64,000 nt of DNA. It comes from Spongiivirga citrea (GTDB taxonomy: Bacteria > Bacteroidota > Bacteroidia > Flavobacteriales > Flavobacteriaceae). A program made the position numbers and the translations under genes. This document shows, one piece after another, positions 8,421 through 15,436 of this stretch. The DNA is taken from positions 186,001 through 250,000 of the forward strand of contig NZ_JAABOQ010000004.1 in the NCBI RefSeq assembly GCF_010671565.1. The letters run 5' to 3'. Below the pieces are notes generated by a model. It searched no databases and was not told the DNA's origin. It worked only from the letters and a program-made list of their open reading frames with translations. Each line of letters starts with the position of its first letter. Positions within the stretch are counted from its first letter, which is position 1.

Positions 8421-9311
8421 CTAGAATTTAATCCCTTCCCACTTCGAGGCGTAAAAAGGTGCAATTTTATTGAGTGTTTCTACAGTTCTAGTGATACTTA
8501 TTTGAGGGCCGTCAGAGAAAATACTGAGTACCTCATCACTTTTGGTGTCGAAGAAAGTTTGAAGTAAAAATGAATTAGGTCGGCGCTTGTTCATCAAACT
8601 CAAAATATTAAAGGTGTTTGATATTTTAACCTTTGCTTTTTTTGGGTCCTCATGCATTAAATCTAAACCTTGACGGTGGTATTGATACATGACTTGGTGA
8701 AATTCCTTGAAGGTATTAGACTGTAAATTATCACTTAACCAAAAACGGTTCCTTCTATTGTTGTCCGCCTGATTCCAGCCTTTAAAACCACTTTGCTGTG
8801 CTTGGTTTAATATTTGTTGCGCAATGGCAAAATACTCCTTCCCTCCATCTGGAGTAAAGGTGGCCGCGTCCATACCAATCATTATATAAACGTAATAGCT
8901 AATTACCGAAACAAGGTTCGATTCAAAGTTATTCGGATTAAATACTAATGGTTGAAACTCTATGTACTGAAACGCAAAGTCGTTGTCTTTATGAAAGAAT
9001 ACTGGCGTTAAATAGGTAGAGTTATACACTGGTCTCGACACCTGTAACTGAATACTCGCCTGAAAATTACCAGAGTCAAACTGCGATACATTAACAAGCA
9101 TATTCGAGCTTATCTTTTCAGAATTGGTATAGCGTTTATTGGTCCACTTTCTCTTATTAACGAAGTCGTTTAACGAGCGTTCGAGCGTTTGAAATATCTG
9201 CTGATTGGTTTGCCCGATCTTGTCAGAATTAACGGTAACCTTACAATTAAGCTCTTGTGCTGTGGTTAACAACATTGAACTGCAAAACAATAAGCACAAA
9301 AATCTACGCAT
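8421..9311 (-). CDS. porD: DUF4835 (PorD-like) secreted protein
   Basis: A 296-residue protein with a signal peptide (MRRFLCLLFCSSMLLTTAQ) and the full-length DUF4835 pattern: an early NxQIFQTLERSLNDFVN region, YYVYIMIGMDAATF, and a C-terminal block ending in a predicted periplasmic domain. The family is confined to Bacteroidota; its Porphyromonas gingivalis member PorD is reported to be needed for type IX secretion. It overlaps the end of coaBC by 8 bp, so it sits in the rpoZ-coaBC operon. Function in this species is inferred from the family only. Confidence 0.85.
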   Translation of the reverse strand: MRRFLCLLFCSSMLLTTAQELNCKVTVNSDKIGQTNQQIFQTLERSLNDFVNKRKWTNKRYTNSEKISSNMLVNVSQFDSGNFQASIQLQVSRPVYNSTYLTPVFFHKDNDFAFQYIEFQPLVFNPNNFESNLVSVISYYVYIMIGMDAATFTPDGGKEYFAIAQQILNQAQQSGFKGWNQADNNRRNRFWLSDNLQSNTFKEFHQVMYQYHRQGLDLMHEDPKKAKVKISNTFNILSLMNKRRPNSFLLQTFFDTKSDEVLSIFSDGPQISITRTVETLNKIAPFYASKWEGIKF

Positions 9312-10515
9312 TGGTTTTCTCTAAAATGACCTTAAAAATATCTTTTGCTACCTCACTTTTTGACTTGAGCTCGTAGCGATATACATTTAATTCCTTATCA
9401 ATTATAGTGATTTTATTGGTGGGTTGTTTAAAACCAGCACCTTTATCATTTAAAGAATTTAGTACAATCATGTCTAAATTCTTTTTTTCAAGCTTCCCTT
9501 TGGCGTTACCTTCTTCGTTTTCTGTCTCTAAAGCAAAGCCAACCAGAAATTGCTCTTTTTTAATTTCACCCAAAGACTTTAAAATATCTTGAGTTGGCTC
9601 TAATTGAATCTCCAACTTCGCATCTTTCTTCTTTATTTTTTGAGTTGCTACGCTTTTTGGCTTATAATCTGCCACCGCAGCTGCACAGATGGCAATATCA
9701 ACTTGATTGTAAATAGCGTGACAAGCATCATACATCTCTTGCGCACTATTTACAGGAATCACATTAATTAAAGAATGAACGACTGTTTGATTGGTTGGCC
9801 CAGTTACCAAATGCACCTCAGCACCGAGATTTGCTGCCACTTTTGCTAGCTCAAATCCCATTTTACCACTACTATGATTACCTATAAAACGTACAGGATC
9901 GATCGCTTCGTATGTGGGACCAGCAGTCATGAGTATTTTTTTTCCTCGAAGTGGCAATTTACTCAACATATCCGCTTCTATAAAAGCGACGATATCTTCT
10001 GGTTCAGCCATTCTTCCTTGACCAGAAAGTCCGCTTGCCAGTTCACCACTAGTTGCAGGAATCATGATATTACCAAAGGATTGCAATTTCTCGAAAGATG
10101 CAGTAGAACTCGGGTGTTTGTACATATCCAAATCCATTGCTGGAGCGAAATATACAGGACATTTTGCCGAGAGGTATGTCGCTAACAAAAAGTTATCGCT
10201 AGCACCCGAAGCCATTTTAGACAAGCTATTTGCCGTAGCTGGAGCTATAATGAAAATATCGGCCCATAAACCTAGCTCAACATGATTATTCCAGACCGCG
10301 CCTTCGTTTTCTTCATCCGTAAACGAAGAAACAACTGGGTTTTTGGACAGCGTGGAGAGCGTTAGGGGGGTAACAAAATCGGATGCTGAAGGCGTCATTA
10401 CGACACGAACCTCAGCACCCGATTTTATAAAAAGCCTTACTAACGAAGCTGTTTTATATGCGGCAATACCAGCAGTTACGCCAAGTAGTACCTTTTTACT
10501 TCGTAAGACAGACAT
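9304..10515 (-). CDS. coaBC: Bifunctional phosphopantothenoylcysteine decarboxylase / phosphopantothenate-cysteine ligase
   Basis: A 403-residue fusion enzyme for the second and third steps of CoA synthesis. The N-terminal CoaC flavodomain (~1-180) has VTAGIAAYK, the catalytic His in NNHVELGLWAD, and PAMDLDMYKHPS, a variant of the PxMNxxMW motif. At the flap, where E. coli has ACG, this protein reads ASG (ELASGLSGQGRMAEPEDI), so the usual Cys appears to be Ser; by memory this is common in Bacteroidota. The CoaB half (~185-403) has TAGPTYEAIDPVRFIGN and KIKKKD. It lies 3 bp after rpoZ and overlaps porD. Confidence 0.95.
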   Translation of the reverse strand: MSVLRSKKVLLGVTAGIAAYKTASLVRLFIKSGAEVRVVMTPSASDFVTPLTLSTLSKNPVVSSFTDEENEGAVWNNHVELGLWADIFIIAPATANSLSKMASGASDNFLLATYLSAKCPVYFAPAMDLDMYKHPSSTASFEKLQSFGNIMIPATSGELASGLSGQGRMAEPEDIVAFIEADMLSKLPLRGKKILMTAGPTYEAIDPVRFIGNHSSGKMGFELAKVAANLGAEVHLVTGPTNQTVVHSLINVIPVNSAQEMYDACHAIYNQVDIAICAAAVADYKPKSVATQKIKKKDAKLEIQLEPTQDILKSLGEIKKEQFLVGFALETENEEGNAKGKLEKKNLDMIVLNSLNDKGAGFKQPTNKITIIDKELNVYRYELKSKSEVAKDIFKVILEKTNA

Positions 10516-10518
10516 TTA

Positions 10519-10842
10519 TTAAGCGTCTTTTTCTGTATTGCGGTGATAGATCTTAGCTTCTAACCACTCTTGTAAAGCCAATGCGTGTGGCTTTGGAAGT
10601 TTTTCGTAAAACTTAGAAACCTCAATTTGCTCTTTGTTTTCAAAAACTTCTTCTAAGCTATCGTTATACGTAGCAAACTCCTCTAACTTTTCGATTAACT
10701 CTTTTTTAATCTCAGAGTTGATTTGAATAGCTCTTTTTGCAACAATTGAAATGGCTTCGTAAATATTATCGGTTGGTTGATCGAACTCATTTCGATTTAT
10801 GGTAACCGTGTTTACTGGTGCCTCTGTTTTCTTTAAATCCAT
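10519..10842 (-). CDS. rpoZ: DNA-directed RNA polymerase omega subunit (Bacteroidota type)
   Basis: A 107-residue protein of the Rpb6/omega family in the diverged form found in Bacteroidota. The segment DNIYEAISIVAKRAIQINSEIKKELIEKL is the core helix pair that clamps the beta-prime C-terminus. The C-terminal EWLEAKIYHR tail is typical of the group. It is placed between bamD (21 bp upstream) and coaBC (3 bp downstream), the usual order. Confidence 0.88.
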   Translation of the reverse strand: MDLKKTEAPVNTVTINRNEFDQPTDNIYEAISIVAKRAIQINSEIKKELIEKLEEFATYNDSLEEVFENKEQIEVSKFYEKLPKPHALALQEWLEAKIYHRNTEKDA

Positions 10843-10863
10843 ATCTGCTATAACTAACTTTTC

Positions 10864-11676
10864 TTATTTTGTTTCCTGATAATCGACTAATTCTTCGTCG
10901 ATATCAGTAATTAACTTATCTGCCATTTTAATAAACTCACCTTCTGGTCTAAATGCTTTAAGGTCATCATATGCCTCTCTGGCTTCGGTAAGTCTAGTTT
11001 TCTTCAAATACTCATAAGTGTTCATTGCTCGTCTATAAGCCGAATCGAACTTGTAATATAGTGCTTCTTCCTTAAATGGTGTACCGGGATGATCTACTAT
11101 AAAATTATCTAAAGCTGTAATCGATGAGCGATAATCTCTAATGGTATTGTATTGCTTTGCAATTTCAAATGCCTTTTTATCCAATTTTAAACGAAGCTGT
11201 CTTACCATATCGTTAGCTTCAGGAATTTCCTTTGCTGAAGGATATGCATTAATAAAAGCCTGTAATTTTTGAATTGCTGTGATAGTTTCTTCCTGGTCAA
11301 TACTGTATTTAGGAGAAAGTTTGAATGTACTTTTCGCAGCTAAAAATGCTGCTTCTTGAAGTTTCTCGCTTTTAGGATGTGACTTTACAAAACGATCAAA
11401 CTGATATGCAGCAGTGTAGTAGTCTTTTATTTGATAGTAACTGTTTGCATAGAAAAACACGATACGCTCCGCCTGAGGTTTCCCTCTAAACTTAGGTATG
11501 ATTTGTTCAAACAAACGATTGGCTCTTTTAAAATCGCCAGCGTCGTAGTACTGTTGGGCAAGTTCGTACTTGACCTTAGTATCTTCCGACTTTAATGCTT
11601 TTTGATACTCGTTACATGAAACAAGTACTGAAAAACAAGCTACTACGAAAAGAAATTGTGCTACTTTTTGAAACAT
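10864..11676 (-). CDS. bamD: Outer-membrane protein assembly lipoprotein BamD
   Basis: A 270-residue lipoprotein. The signal peptide ends in a lipobox (VLVSCN), with the lipidated Cys at ~21. TPR helices follow: KVKYELAQQYYDAGDFKRANRLFEQI, ERIVFFYANSYYQIKDYYTAAYQF and later GTPFKEEALYYKFDSAYRRA. BamD docks BamA in the outer-membrane insertion machine. The gene heads bamD-rpoZ-coaBC-porD. Immediately upstream begins the accessory block that separates it from dapA. Confidence 0.93.
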   Translation of the reverse strand: MFQKVAQFLFVVACFSVLVSCNEYQKALKSEDTKVKYELAQQYYDAGDFKRANRLFEQIIPKFRGKPQAERIVFFYANSYYQIKDYYTAAYQFDRFVKSHPKSEKLQEAAFLAAKSTFKLSPKYSIDQEETITAIQKLQAFINAYPSAKEIPEANDMVRQLRLKLDKKAFEIAKQYNTIRDYRSSITALDNFIVDHPGTPFKEEALYYKFDSAYRRAMNTYEYLKKTRLTEAREAYDDLKAFRPEGEFIKMADKLITDIDEELVDYQETK

Positions 11677-11680
11677 CGTG

Positions 11681-11688
11681 CAAAATTA
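11681..11688 (-). promoter_or_regulatory. -7 box (TAATTTTG) of bamD
   Basis: On the minus strand TAATTTTG matches TAnnTTTG exactly, 4 nt before the ATG of bamD at 11676. Like the histidine-kinase gene this implies a leaderless or nearly leaderless mRNA. No clear -33 box. It may be a new promoter now used because the accessory block cut bamD off from upstream genes; that is inference. Confidence 0.4.
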
Positions 11689-11987
11689 GAAAATTATACG
11701 GTATTTAAAAGGATTTAATAAAGGAACTTACCCCCTGCCAAATCTATTATCTGGCGCCTAAATTAATCGCTAAATAGAAACGAGCTGTATTTTTAGAAAT
11801 AGTTTAACGTTATCAGGTATGTCATGATATTTTTATGACCAATTAAATCTTGCTATATCTGGCTCATTTTTTGTATAAATGAATTTGACAAAAAAGCTTT
11901 TTATATCTCCTTTAAAATATAGGGTTATGAGAAATAAAAAATTAAATTGCGTATAAACACAAGTTGGCATTAATTAAGAAAACTGAA

Positions 11988-12461
11988 TTGAAAATTAGAG
12001 AAGCACATAGAAATGATTATACCATTTCAACTGACAAGGATAAATTAGATATTTTGAACATTCACAAATTCCTTGCAAACGAAACTGATTGGGCTAACGG
12101 AATTCCAATTAATACTTTAAAAACATCAATTGAAAACTCTTTGAATTTTGGGCTTTATTACGAAAACAAGCAAATTGGCTTTGCTAGAATAATTTCAGAC
12201 TATTCAACTATTGCATATTTAGGAGATGTTTATGTTTTAAAGGAATATAGAGGAAAGGGACTAAGTAAATGGCTGATAAATGAAATAATGGAACACCCTA
12301 ATCTCCAAGGATTAAGACGCTGGATTTTGTTAACTGACACAGCTGAGTGGCTTTATAAAAAATTTGGCTTTACAGAAATACCTAATCCTGAATTTTATAT
12401 GGAGAAACACAACCCGAATGTATATAACGCAACAGATAAAACTAATGCCAACAATGTATAA
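11988..12461 (+). CDS. GNAT-family N-acetyltransferase
   Basis: A ~157-residue GNAT protein. It opens MKIREAHRNDYTISTDKDKL, with ETDWANGIP and FGLYYENKQIGFARIISD, then the acetyl-CoA loop YRGKGLSKWLI (R/QxxGxG/A motif) and LQGLRRWILLTDTAEWLYKKFGF, as in a common single-domain GNAT subfamily of unknown substrate. No ATG is available; TTG at 11988 gives the normal family start. A TTG at 11964 lies inside the GTTGGCATTA unit end and is unlikely. The last residues (NANNV) are encoded by the start of the next palindromic element, typical of a cassette gene running into its recombination site. Confidence 0.8.
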   Translation: MKIREAHRNDYTISTDKDKLDILNIHKFLANETDWANGIPINTLKTSIENSLNFGLYYENKQIGFARIISDYSTIAYLGDVYVLKEYRGKGLSKWLINEIMEHPNLQGLRRWILLTDTAEWLYKKFGFTEIPNPEFYMEKHNPNVYNATDKTNANNV

Positions 12462-12623
12462 CCGTTCAGGGAAATTGCCCACGCCCGTAACTTCGCTATG
12501 AAATTTTAAAACTTCACATCTACATAAAAGACACCTCAAGAACAGTAAATATCAACTAGCGTAAGTTAGGGCAGTAATCAAAATCTCAAGACTATCGTAG
12601 TTCTCAATTTCCCTGAACGGTTA
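12459..12623. repeat. attC-like imperfect palindrome 1 (after the GNAT gene)
   Basis: The outer arms 12459-12477 and 12605-12623 are perfect 19-bp inverted copies. Inside, GCCCGTAACTTCGCTA (12483-12498) pairs with TAGCGTAAGTTAGGGC (12557-12572) with two single-base bulges. About 32 nt lie unpaired on one side only. The element starts within the 3' end of the GNAT gene at TGCCAACAATGTATAA. An asymmetric folded single strand with unpaired bases is what integron attC sites look like. Confidence 0.7.
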
Positions 12624-12699
12624 CCGAATAAAACGCTGAAAAACCTAAAGACAAAACCAATAAATCTCGGCATGAAGCACACAATATTCATGAACCACT

Positions 12700-12831
12700 T
12701 ATAAAGCGCATCCGGCGTTATGAAAGCTCAACGCGAGGCAGACCAAATCCAAAAAATGCCTATCTTCACAAGTGAACAATAACAAATCACCAAAAAAAGC
12801 AGAACAACCAAAACGCCGCACACGCTTTATA
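12700..12831. repeat. attC-like imperfect palindrome 2 (before the esterase gene)
   Basis: TATAAAGCGCATCCGGCGTT (12700-12719) pairs with 12812-12831 at 17 of 20 positions. A small hairpin TTCAC-AA-GTGAA sits at 12765-12776 in the loop. The motif TATCTTCACAAG in that loop recurs in the element after the fourth unit (15286-15297). The next unit appears to begin at GTAGTAGA (12840). Bases 12624-12699 between the two palindromes show no gene. Confidence 0.65.
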
Positions 12832-12870
12832 CGGTGACTGTAGTAGAACATTGACACAAGACCTAAAACT

Positions 12871-13998
12871 ATGAAGCTCTTATTCGCTTTTATCACTTGC
12901 TCTTTTCTAATTACAATATGTCCGGCGCAAGAAAACAATTCTCAAATTTCTATTGGAGTTAATCATATTATAAAATCATCTAATTTAAATGAAGAAAGAG
13001 TGATTCAAGTCCACACACCCGATGGATATTCAGAATCTGAACAAAAATATCCAGTACTGTATATATTGGATGGACAACAGTACTTTTTAAGTGGTGTAGG
13101 GGTTCAAAAAGCCTTGCGTAAGCCACGTGCTATCCCAAAAATGATTATAGTAGGCATTAATGATAACGAATCATCGAGATGGACGTGGTTTGGAGATGAA
13201 AAAGAGAAATTTTCAAGCTTTTTAATTGATGAAGTTATCCCTTTTATTAACTCTAGCTACAGAACAAATGAAGAACATATAATTTTTGGTTGGGAAGGTG
13301 CTGCTTATTATGCGAGTGAATTGATTTTAAAACATCCTGAGGCTTTTAATGGGGTAATATTAAGTAACGGCGGCTATGCTTCTAAAGAAATAATCAAAGA
13401 CTTTAGCAAAACCAAAGCCACTTATCTATATATGGCCAATTCGAAAAAGGATATTTATAACATAAGTTATACTGCAGAATTTCATGAGATTTTGAAAGAA
13501 CATGGTCCCCAAAACCTCGTTTGGAAATATGATTTATACAATGATGAAATACATGAGAGCTTAGCACACTTAGCACTCTACAAGGGATTAAAATTCTATT
13601 ATCACAACTATAATTCACTTGTTTTTGAAAGTATACAACAATACATTGATTTGGGCGGAATGGATTACTTGAATACATATTTTAAAGAACGAGCAAAACG
13701 ATTCGGTGGAAACGAGGCTATAGACAATAGCACAAAAAATGGATTAATTTGGTTAGCATGGAACAAAGATAATTTTAAATATTTCAATCTGTTCATGACT
13801 GAATTCAAAGATGTTTTAACTACAAAAAGATATGCTTCTGCATATTGGCAAAATCGCTTTGGGCAGTTCTACTTAAAACATAAAGATTACCAAAATGCTA
13901 TTAACCATTTTAATGCAGGGCTTACTAAATATCCAAACTCAAGATTTGAAAAACAAATGAAAGAAGGACTCAGCGATGCGAAAAGCAGGAAAGACTAA
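12871..13998 (+). CDS. Putative esterase-like secreted protein with altered nucleophile elbow
   Basis: A 375-residue protein with a signal peptide (cleavage near CPAQ, residue 20), an alpha/beta-hydrolase domain of the esterase D / IroE type (ERVIQVHTPDGYSESEQKYPVLYILDGQQYF) and a C-terminal TPR-like helix pair (FGQFYLKHKDYQNAINHFNAGL). In active relatives the nucleophile elbow is G-x-S-x-G; here it reads G140-W-E-G-A, with Glu142 where Ser should be. The catalytic-His region (DEIHESLAH) is kept. It may thus be a pseudoenzyme. It lies alone between two palindromic elements in the cassette-like array. Confidence 0.75.
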   Translation: MKLLFAFITCSFLITICPAQENNSQISIGVNHIIKSSNLNEERVIQVHTPDGYSESEQKYPVLYILDGQQYFLSGVGVQKALRKPRAIPKMIIVGINDNESSRWTWFGDEKEKFSSFLIDEVIPFINSSYRTNEEHIIFGWEGAAYYASELILKHPEAFNGVILSNGGYASKEIIKDFSKTKATYLYMANSKKDIYNISYTAEFHEILKEHGPQNLVWKYDLYNDEIHESLAHLALYKGLKFYYHNYNSLVFESIQQYIDLGGMDYLNTYFKERAKRFGGNEAIDNSTKNGLIWLAWNKDNFKYFNLFMTEFKDVLTTKRYASAYWQNRFGQFYLKHKDYQNAINHFNAGLTKYPNSRFEKQMKEGLSDAKSRKD

Positions 13999-14027
13999 TT
14001 ATTTAAAACAGAAAATACAATAAACAC

Positions 14028-14140
14028 TCTACAACAATGGCCAAAAGTAATTGCTTGTTCTCGCGGATTTTCGGTTAGGTGCATACTTGCAAAAGTTAAG
14101 TGCTAACGCATGCAACTACTCATAGCGGAAACTGTTGGGC
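14028..14140. repeat. attC-like element 3 (after the esterase gene)
   Basis: It runs from CTCTACAAC (14027-14035) to GTTGGGC (14134-14140), a full match to the integron R' consensus GTTRRRY. Inside, GTTAG (14074-14078) can pair with CTAAC (14102-14106). The internal symmetry is weaker than in the other elements. No coding sequence lies in it. Confidence 0.5.
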
Positions 14141-14154
14141 GCTATTAAAAAACA

Positions 14155-14539
14155 ATGAATAAAACTTATACTATAGAACTAAACGGAATTATTCTCGGCA
14201 CTAGTATGCTGGAAAAAGCGGACCCTTCCATGGGCGTAGTGTTTGGAGAAATTATAATTCGGAATAGTCAAATCGACTATCTCTTTTTAAAATCTTTTTG
14301 TGAAAATAACGGAATTGAATTGGCTAGTGATTATCCAGAAGGCAAATTGATTTCGACTACGACTATTGACTCTTTAAAAGTTACAAACTCTGAAGGAATT
14401 GCAATTGAGGGGGGTTGGAAATCAAATATCTGGAATGGATAGTGAAGGATTTGAAATTTCATTAGAAGGAATTCCCTACCCTTTTTATGAAGAGGAATTT
14501 CCTCATCATGTAAGAGAATCTGAAAACAGGTTTAAATAA
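14155..14539 (+). pseudogene. Small conserved hypothetical gene, frameshifted in a G6 tract
   Basis: The reading frame from ATG 14155 stops at 14442 after 95 residues. A run of six G (14409-14414) precedes the stop. Dropping one G gives a continuous 127-residue protein whose tail reads ISGMDSEGFEISLEGIPYPFYEEEFPHHVRESENRFK in two pieces, ending at 14539 right before the next palindromic element. I recall small unnamed proteins ending in GIPYPFYEEEFPHH, so this tail is likely genuine. The break may be a true inactivating change, a phase-variable tract or a sequencing error. No function is known. Confidence 0.7.
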
Positions 14540-14551
14540 AAATAAACGAAC

Positions 14552-14679
14552 GTCTAACAACGGCTATAATTCATTGCGCCCGAAATTTCCTTCGGAATTT
14601 CCTCGCTGAAAACAATGGGTTCTCTCCTTTTTGCTATCTTAACCTCTACGTAACGAAACAATACACAAACACGTTGTAT
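14552..14679. repeat. attC-like element 4
   Basis: It starts with GTCTAAC (14552-14558), an exact match to the integron R'' consensus RYYYAAC, and ends with GTTGTAT (14673-14679). ACAACG (14557-14562) is inverted as CGTTGT (14672-14677). A second inverted pair ATTG (14573-14576) / CAAT (14659-14662) lies 10 and 9 nt further in, giving a two-box arm on each side. A central hairpin GAAATTTCC-TTC-GGAATTTC sits at 14582-14600. The TTG inside GTTGTAT is not a start codon. Confidence 0.65.
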
Positions 14680-14700
14680 GTAATTAAAATAAACATAGGT

Positions 14701-15156
14701 ATGAGTACTCAAACAGAAATTAAACTATCATCTAATTGGACTAATGTAGGGCTTTATGGTGGAAGCCTTCTAGTTTTATTTATGATTCCTATTCTGATTT
14801 TTGCTACCAAAGAGCAAGAATTTCATATGGGAATGTTACTTGCAGGAATTATATTTTTGGCTCTAATTGGATTTTTAATATACTTATTCATTTATACCTG
14901 TGATGCCAGAATTATTGAGGATAAAATCATTTTGAAAAAACAATTTAGACGAGCAAAGTCGTATTCATTTGATAGGATTGGATATCCAACATCTTTTCAG
15001 TTAAAGAGGACCAAATACATTACAGTCGAAATGAAAAATGACGATAATTCGACTGAAAAGTATCTTATAATGAACTCAAAATCATTATTGTCTTTTGAAA
15101 ATAAAGATGCGGAACAAGCATTAATAAGTTTACGAAATTCGACTCGAAAGAAATAA
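14701..15156 (+). CDS. Small membrane protein, PH-like (hypothetical)
   Basis: About 151 residues. Two TM helices (residues ~20-36 and ~45-65) are followed by a ~75-residue cytosolic beta-rich tail (DARIIEDKIILKKQFRRAKSYSF onward) that looks like the PH-like domain often found after paired helices in small bacterial membrane proteins. The start is ATG 14701 (MSTQTEIKLSS); the frame is open back into the preceding attC-like element but that part is not coding. It is the fourth gene of the cassette-like array. I do not recognise a specific function. Confidence 0.6.
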   Translation: MSTQTEIKLSSNWTNVGLYGGSLLVLFMIPILIFATKEQEFHMGMLLAGIIFLALIGFLIYLFIYTCDARIIEDKIILKKQFRRAKSYSFDRIGYPTSFQLKRTKYITVEMKNDDNSTEKYLIMNSKSLLSFENKDAEQALISLRNSTRKK

Positions 15157-15159
15157 AAA

Positions 15160-15345
15160 CTAAACACAGCTAAGTGTTTAGCGAATAAGATGCGATTTAT
15201 GGCTAATAGTGAGGTACGCCTCACCTCGCTATATATAGTAGACAAACAGGTAAATTGTCTATGCCGATCAATTTCAAAAATTAAGTATCTTCACAAGCAA
15301 ACTATAGCGAATCATTAAATCAAAGCACAATTTTCATAACACAAC
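15160..15345. repeat. Palindrome-rich element 5 after the last cassette-like gene
   Basis: It contains nested hairpins: CTAAACAC (15160-15167) / GTGTTTAG (15174-15181); GTGAGG (15209-15214) / CCTCAC (15219-15224); TAGACAA (15239-15245) / TTGTCTA (15255-15261); TCGCTATA (15226-15233) / TATAGCGA (15303-15310). The motif TATCTTCACAAG (15286-15297) is shared with element 2. It ends near ACACAAC (15339-15345). The remaining bases to 15436 hold only the upstream region of the permease gene. Confidence 0.55.
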
Positions 15346-15436
15346 ATAAGCTTTATCCGATACCCGACCGTGGTAATCTATTTAGGATATAAATACTAAT
15401 CCATAAGCTCGTCTTTGTACAACTAACCAAACAAAC

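Larger units (their letters stand above)
11963..15345 (+). mobile_element. Integron-cassette-like array (attC-like sites, no integrase seen)
   Basis: Four unrelated short genes, all on the plus strand, are separated by long imperfect palindromes. Gene unit 1 begins GTTGGCATTA (11963) and ends TAATGCCAAC (12443-12452), an exact 10-nt reverse complement. Unit 2 begins GTAGTAGA (12840) and ends TCTACAAC (14028-14035), 7 of 8 complementary. Unit 3 begins GTTGGGCGCT (14134) and ends AACGTCTAAC (14549-14558), 9 of 10 when G-T pairs are allowed. Unit 4 begins GTTGTATG (14673) with no clear matching end. Start codons sit 21-31 nt after each GTT-type end. This is the layout of integron cassettes (R' GTTRRRY, R'' RYYYAAC). 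No tyrosine recombinase lies in the window, so if real it is an integrase-less array. Confidence 0.55.

Noticed and set aside
11964-11987. TTG start giving MALIKKTE before the GNAT protein
   Set aside because: It lies inside the GTTGGCATTA unit end, whose reverse complement recurs at 12443-12452; the family normally begins at the next TTG.
14674-14700. TTG start giving MYVIKINIG before the small membrane protein
   Set aside because: This TTG is part of the GTTGTAT unit end of the palindromic element; ATG 14701 gives a normal start.
11963-15436. CRISPR array
   Set aside because: The repeats are long, mutually different palindromes separated by genes, not short identical direct repeats with spacers, and no cas gene is near.
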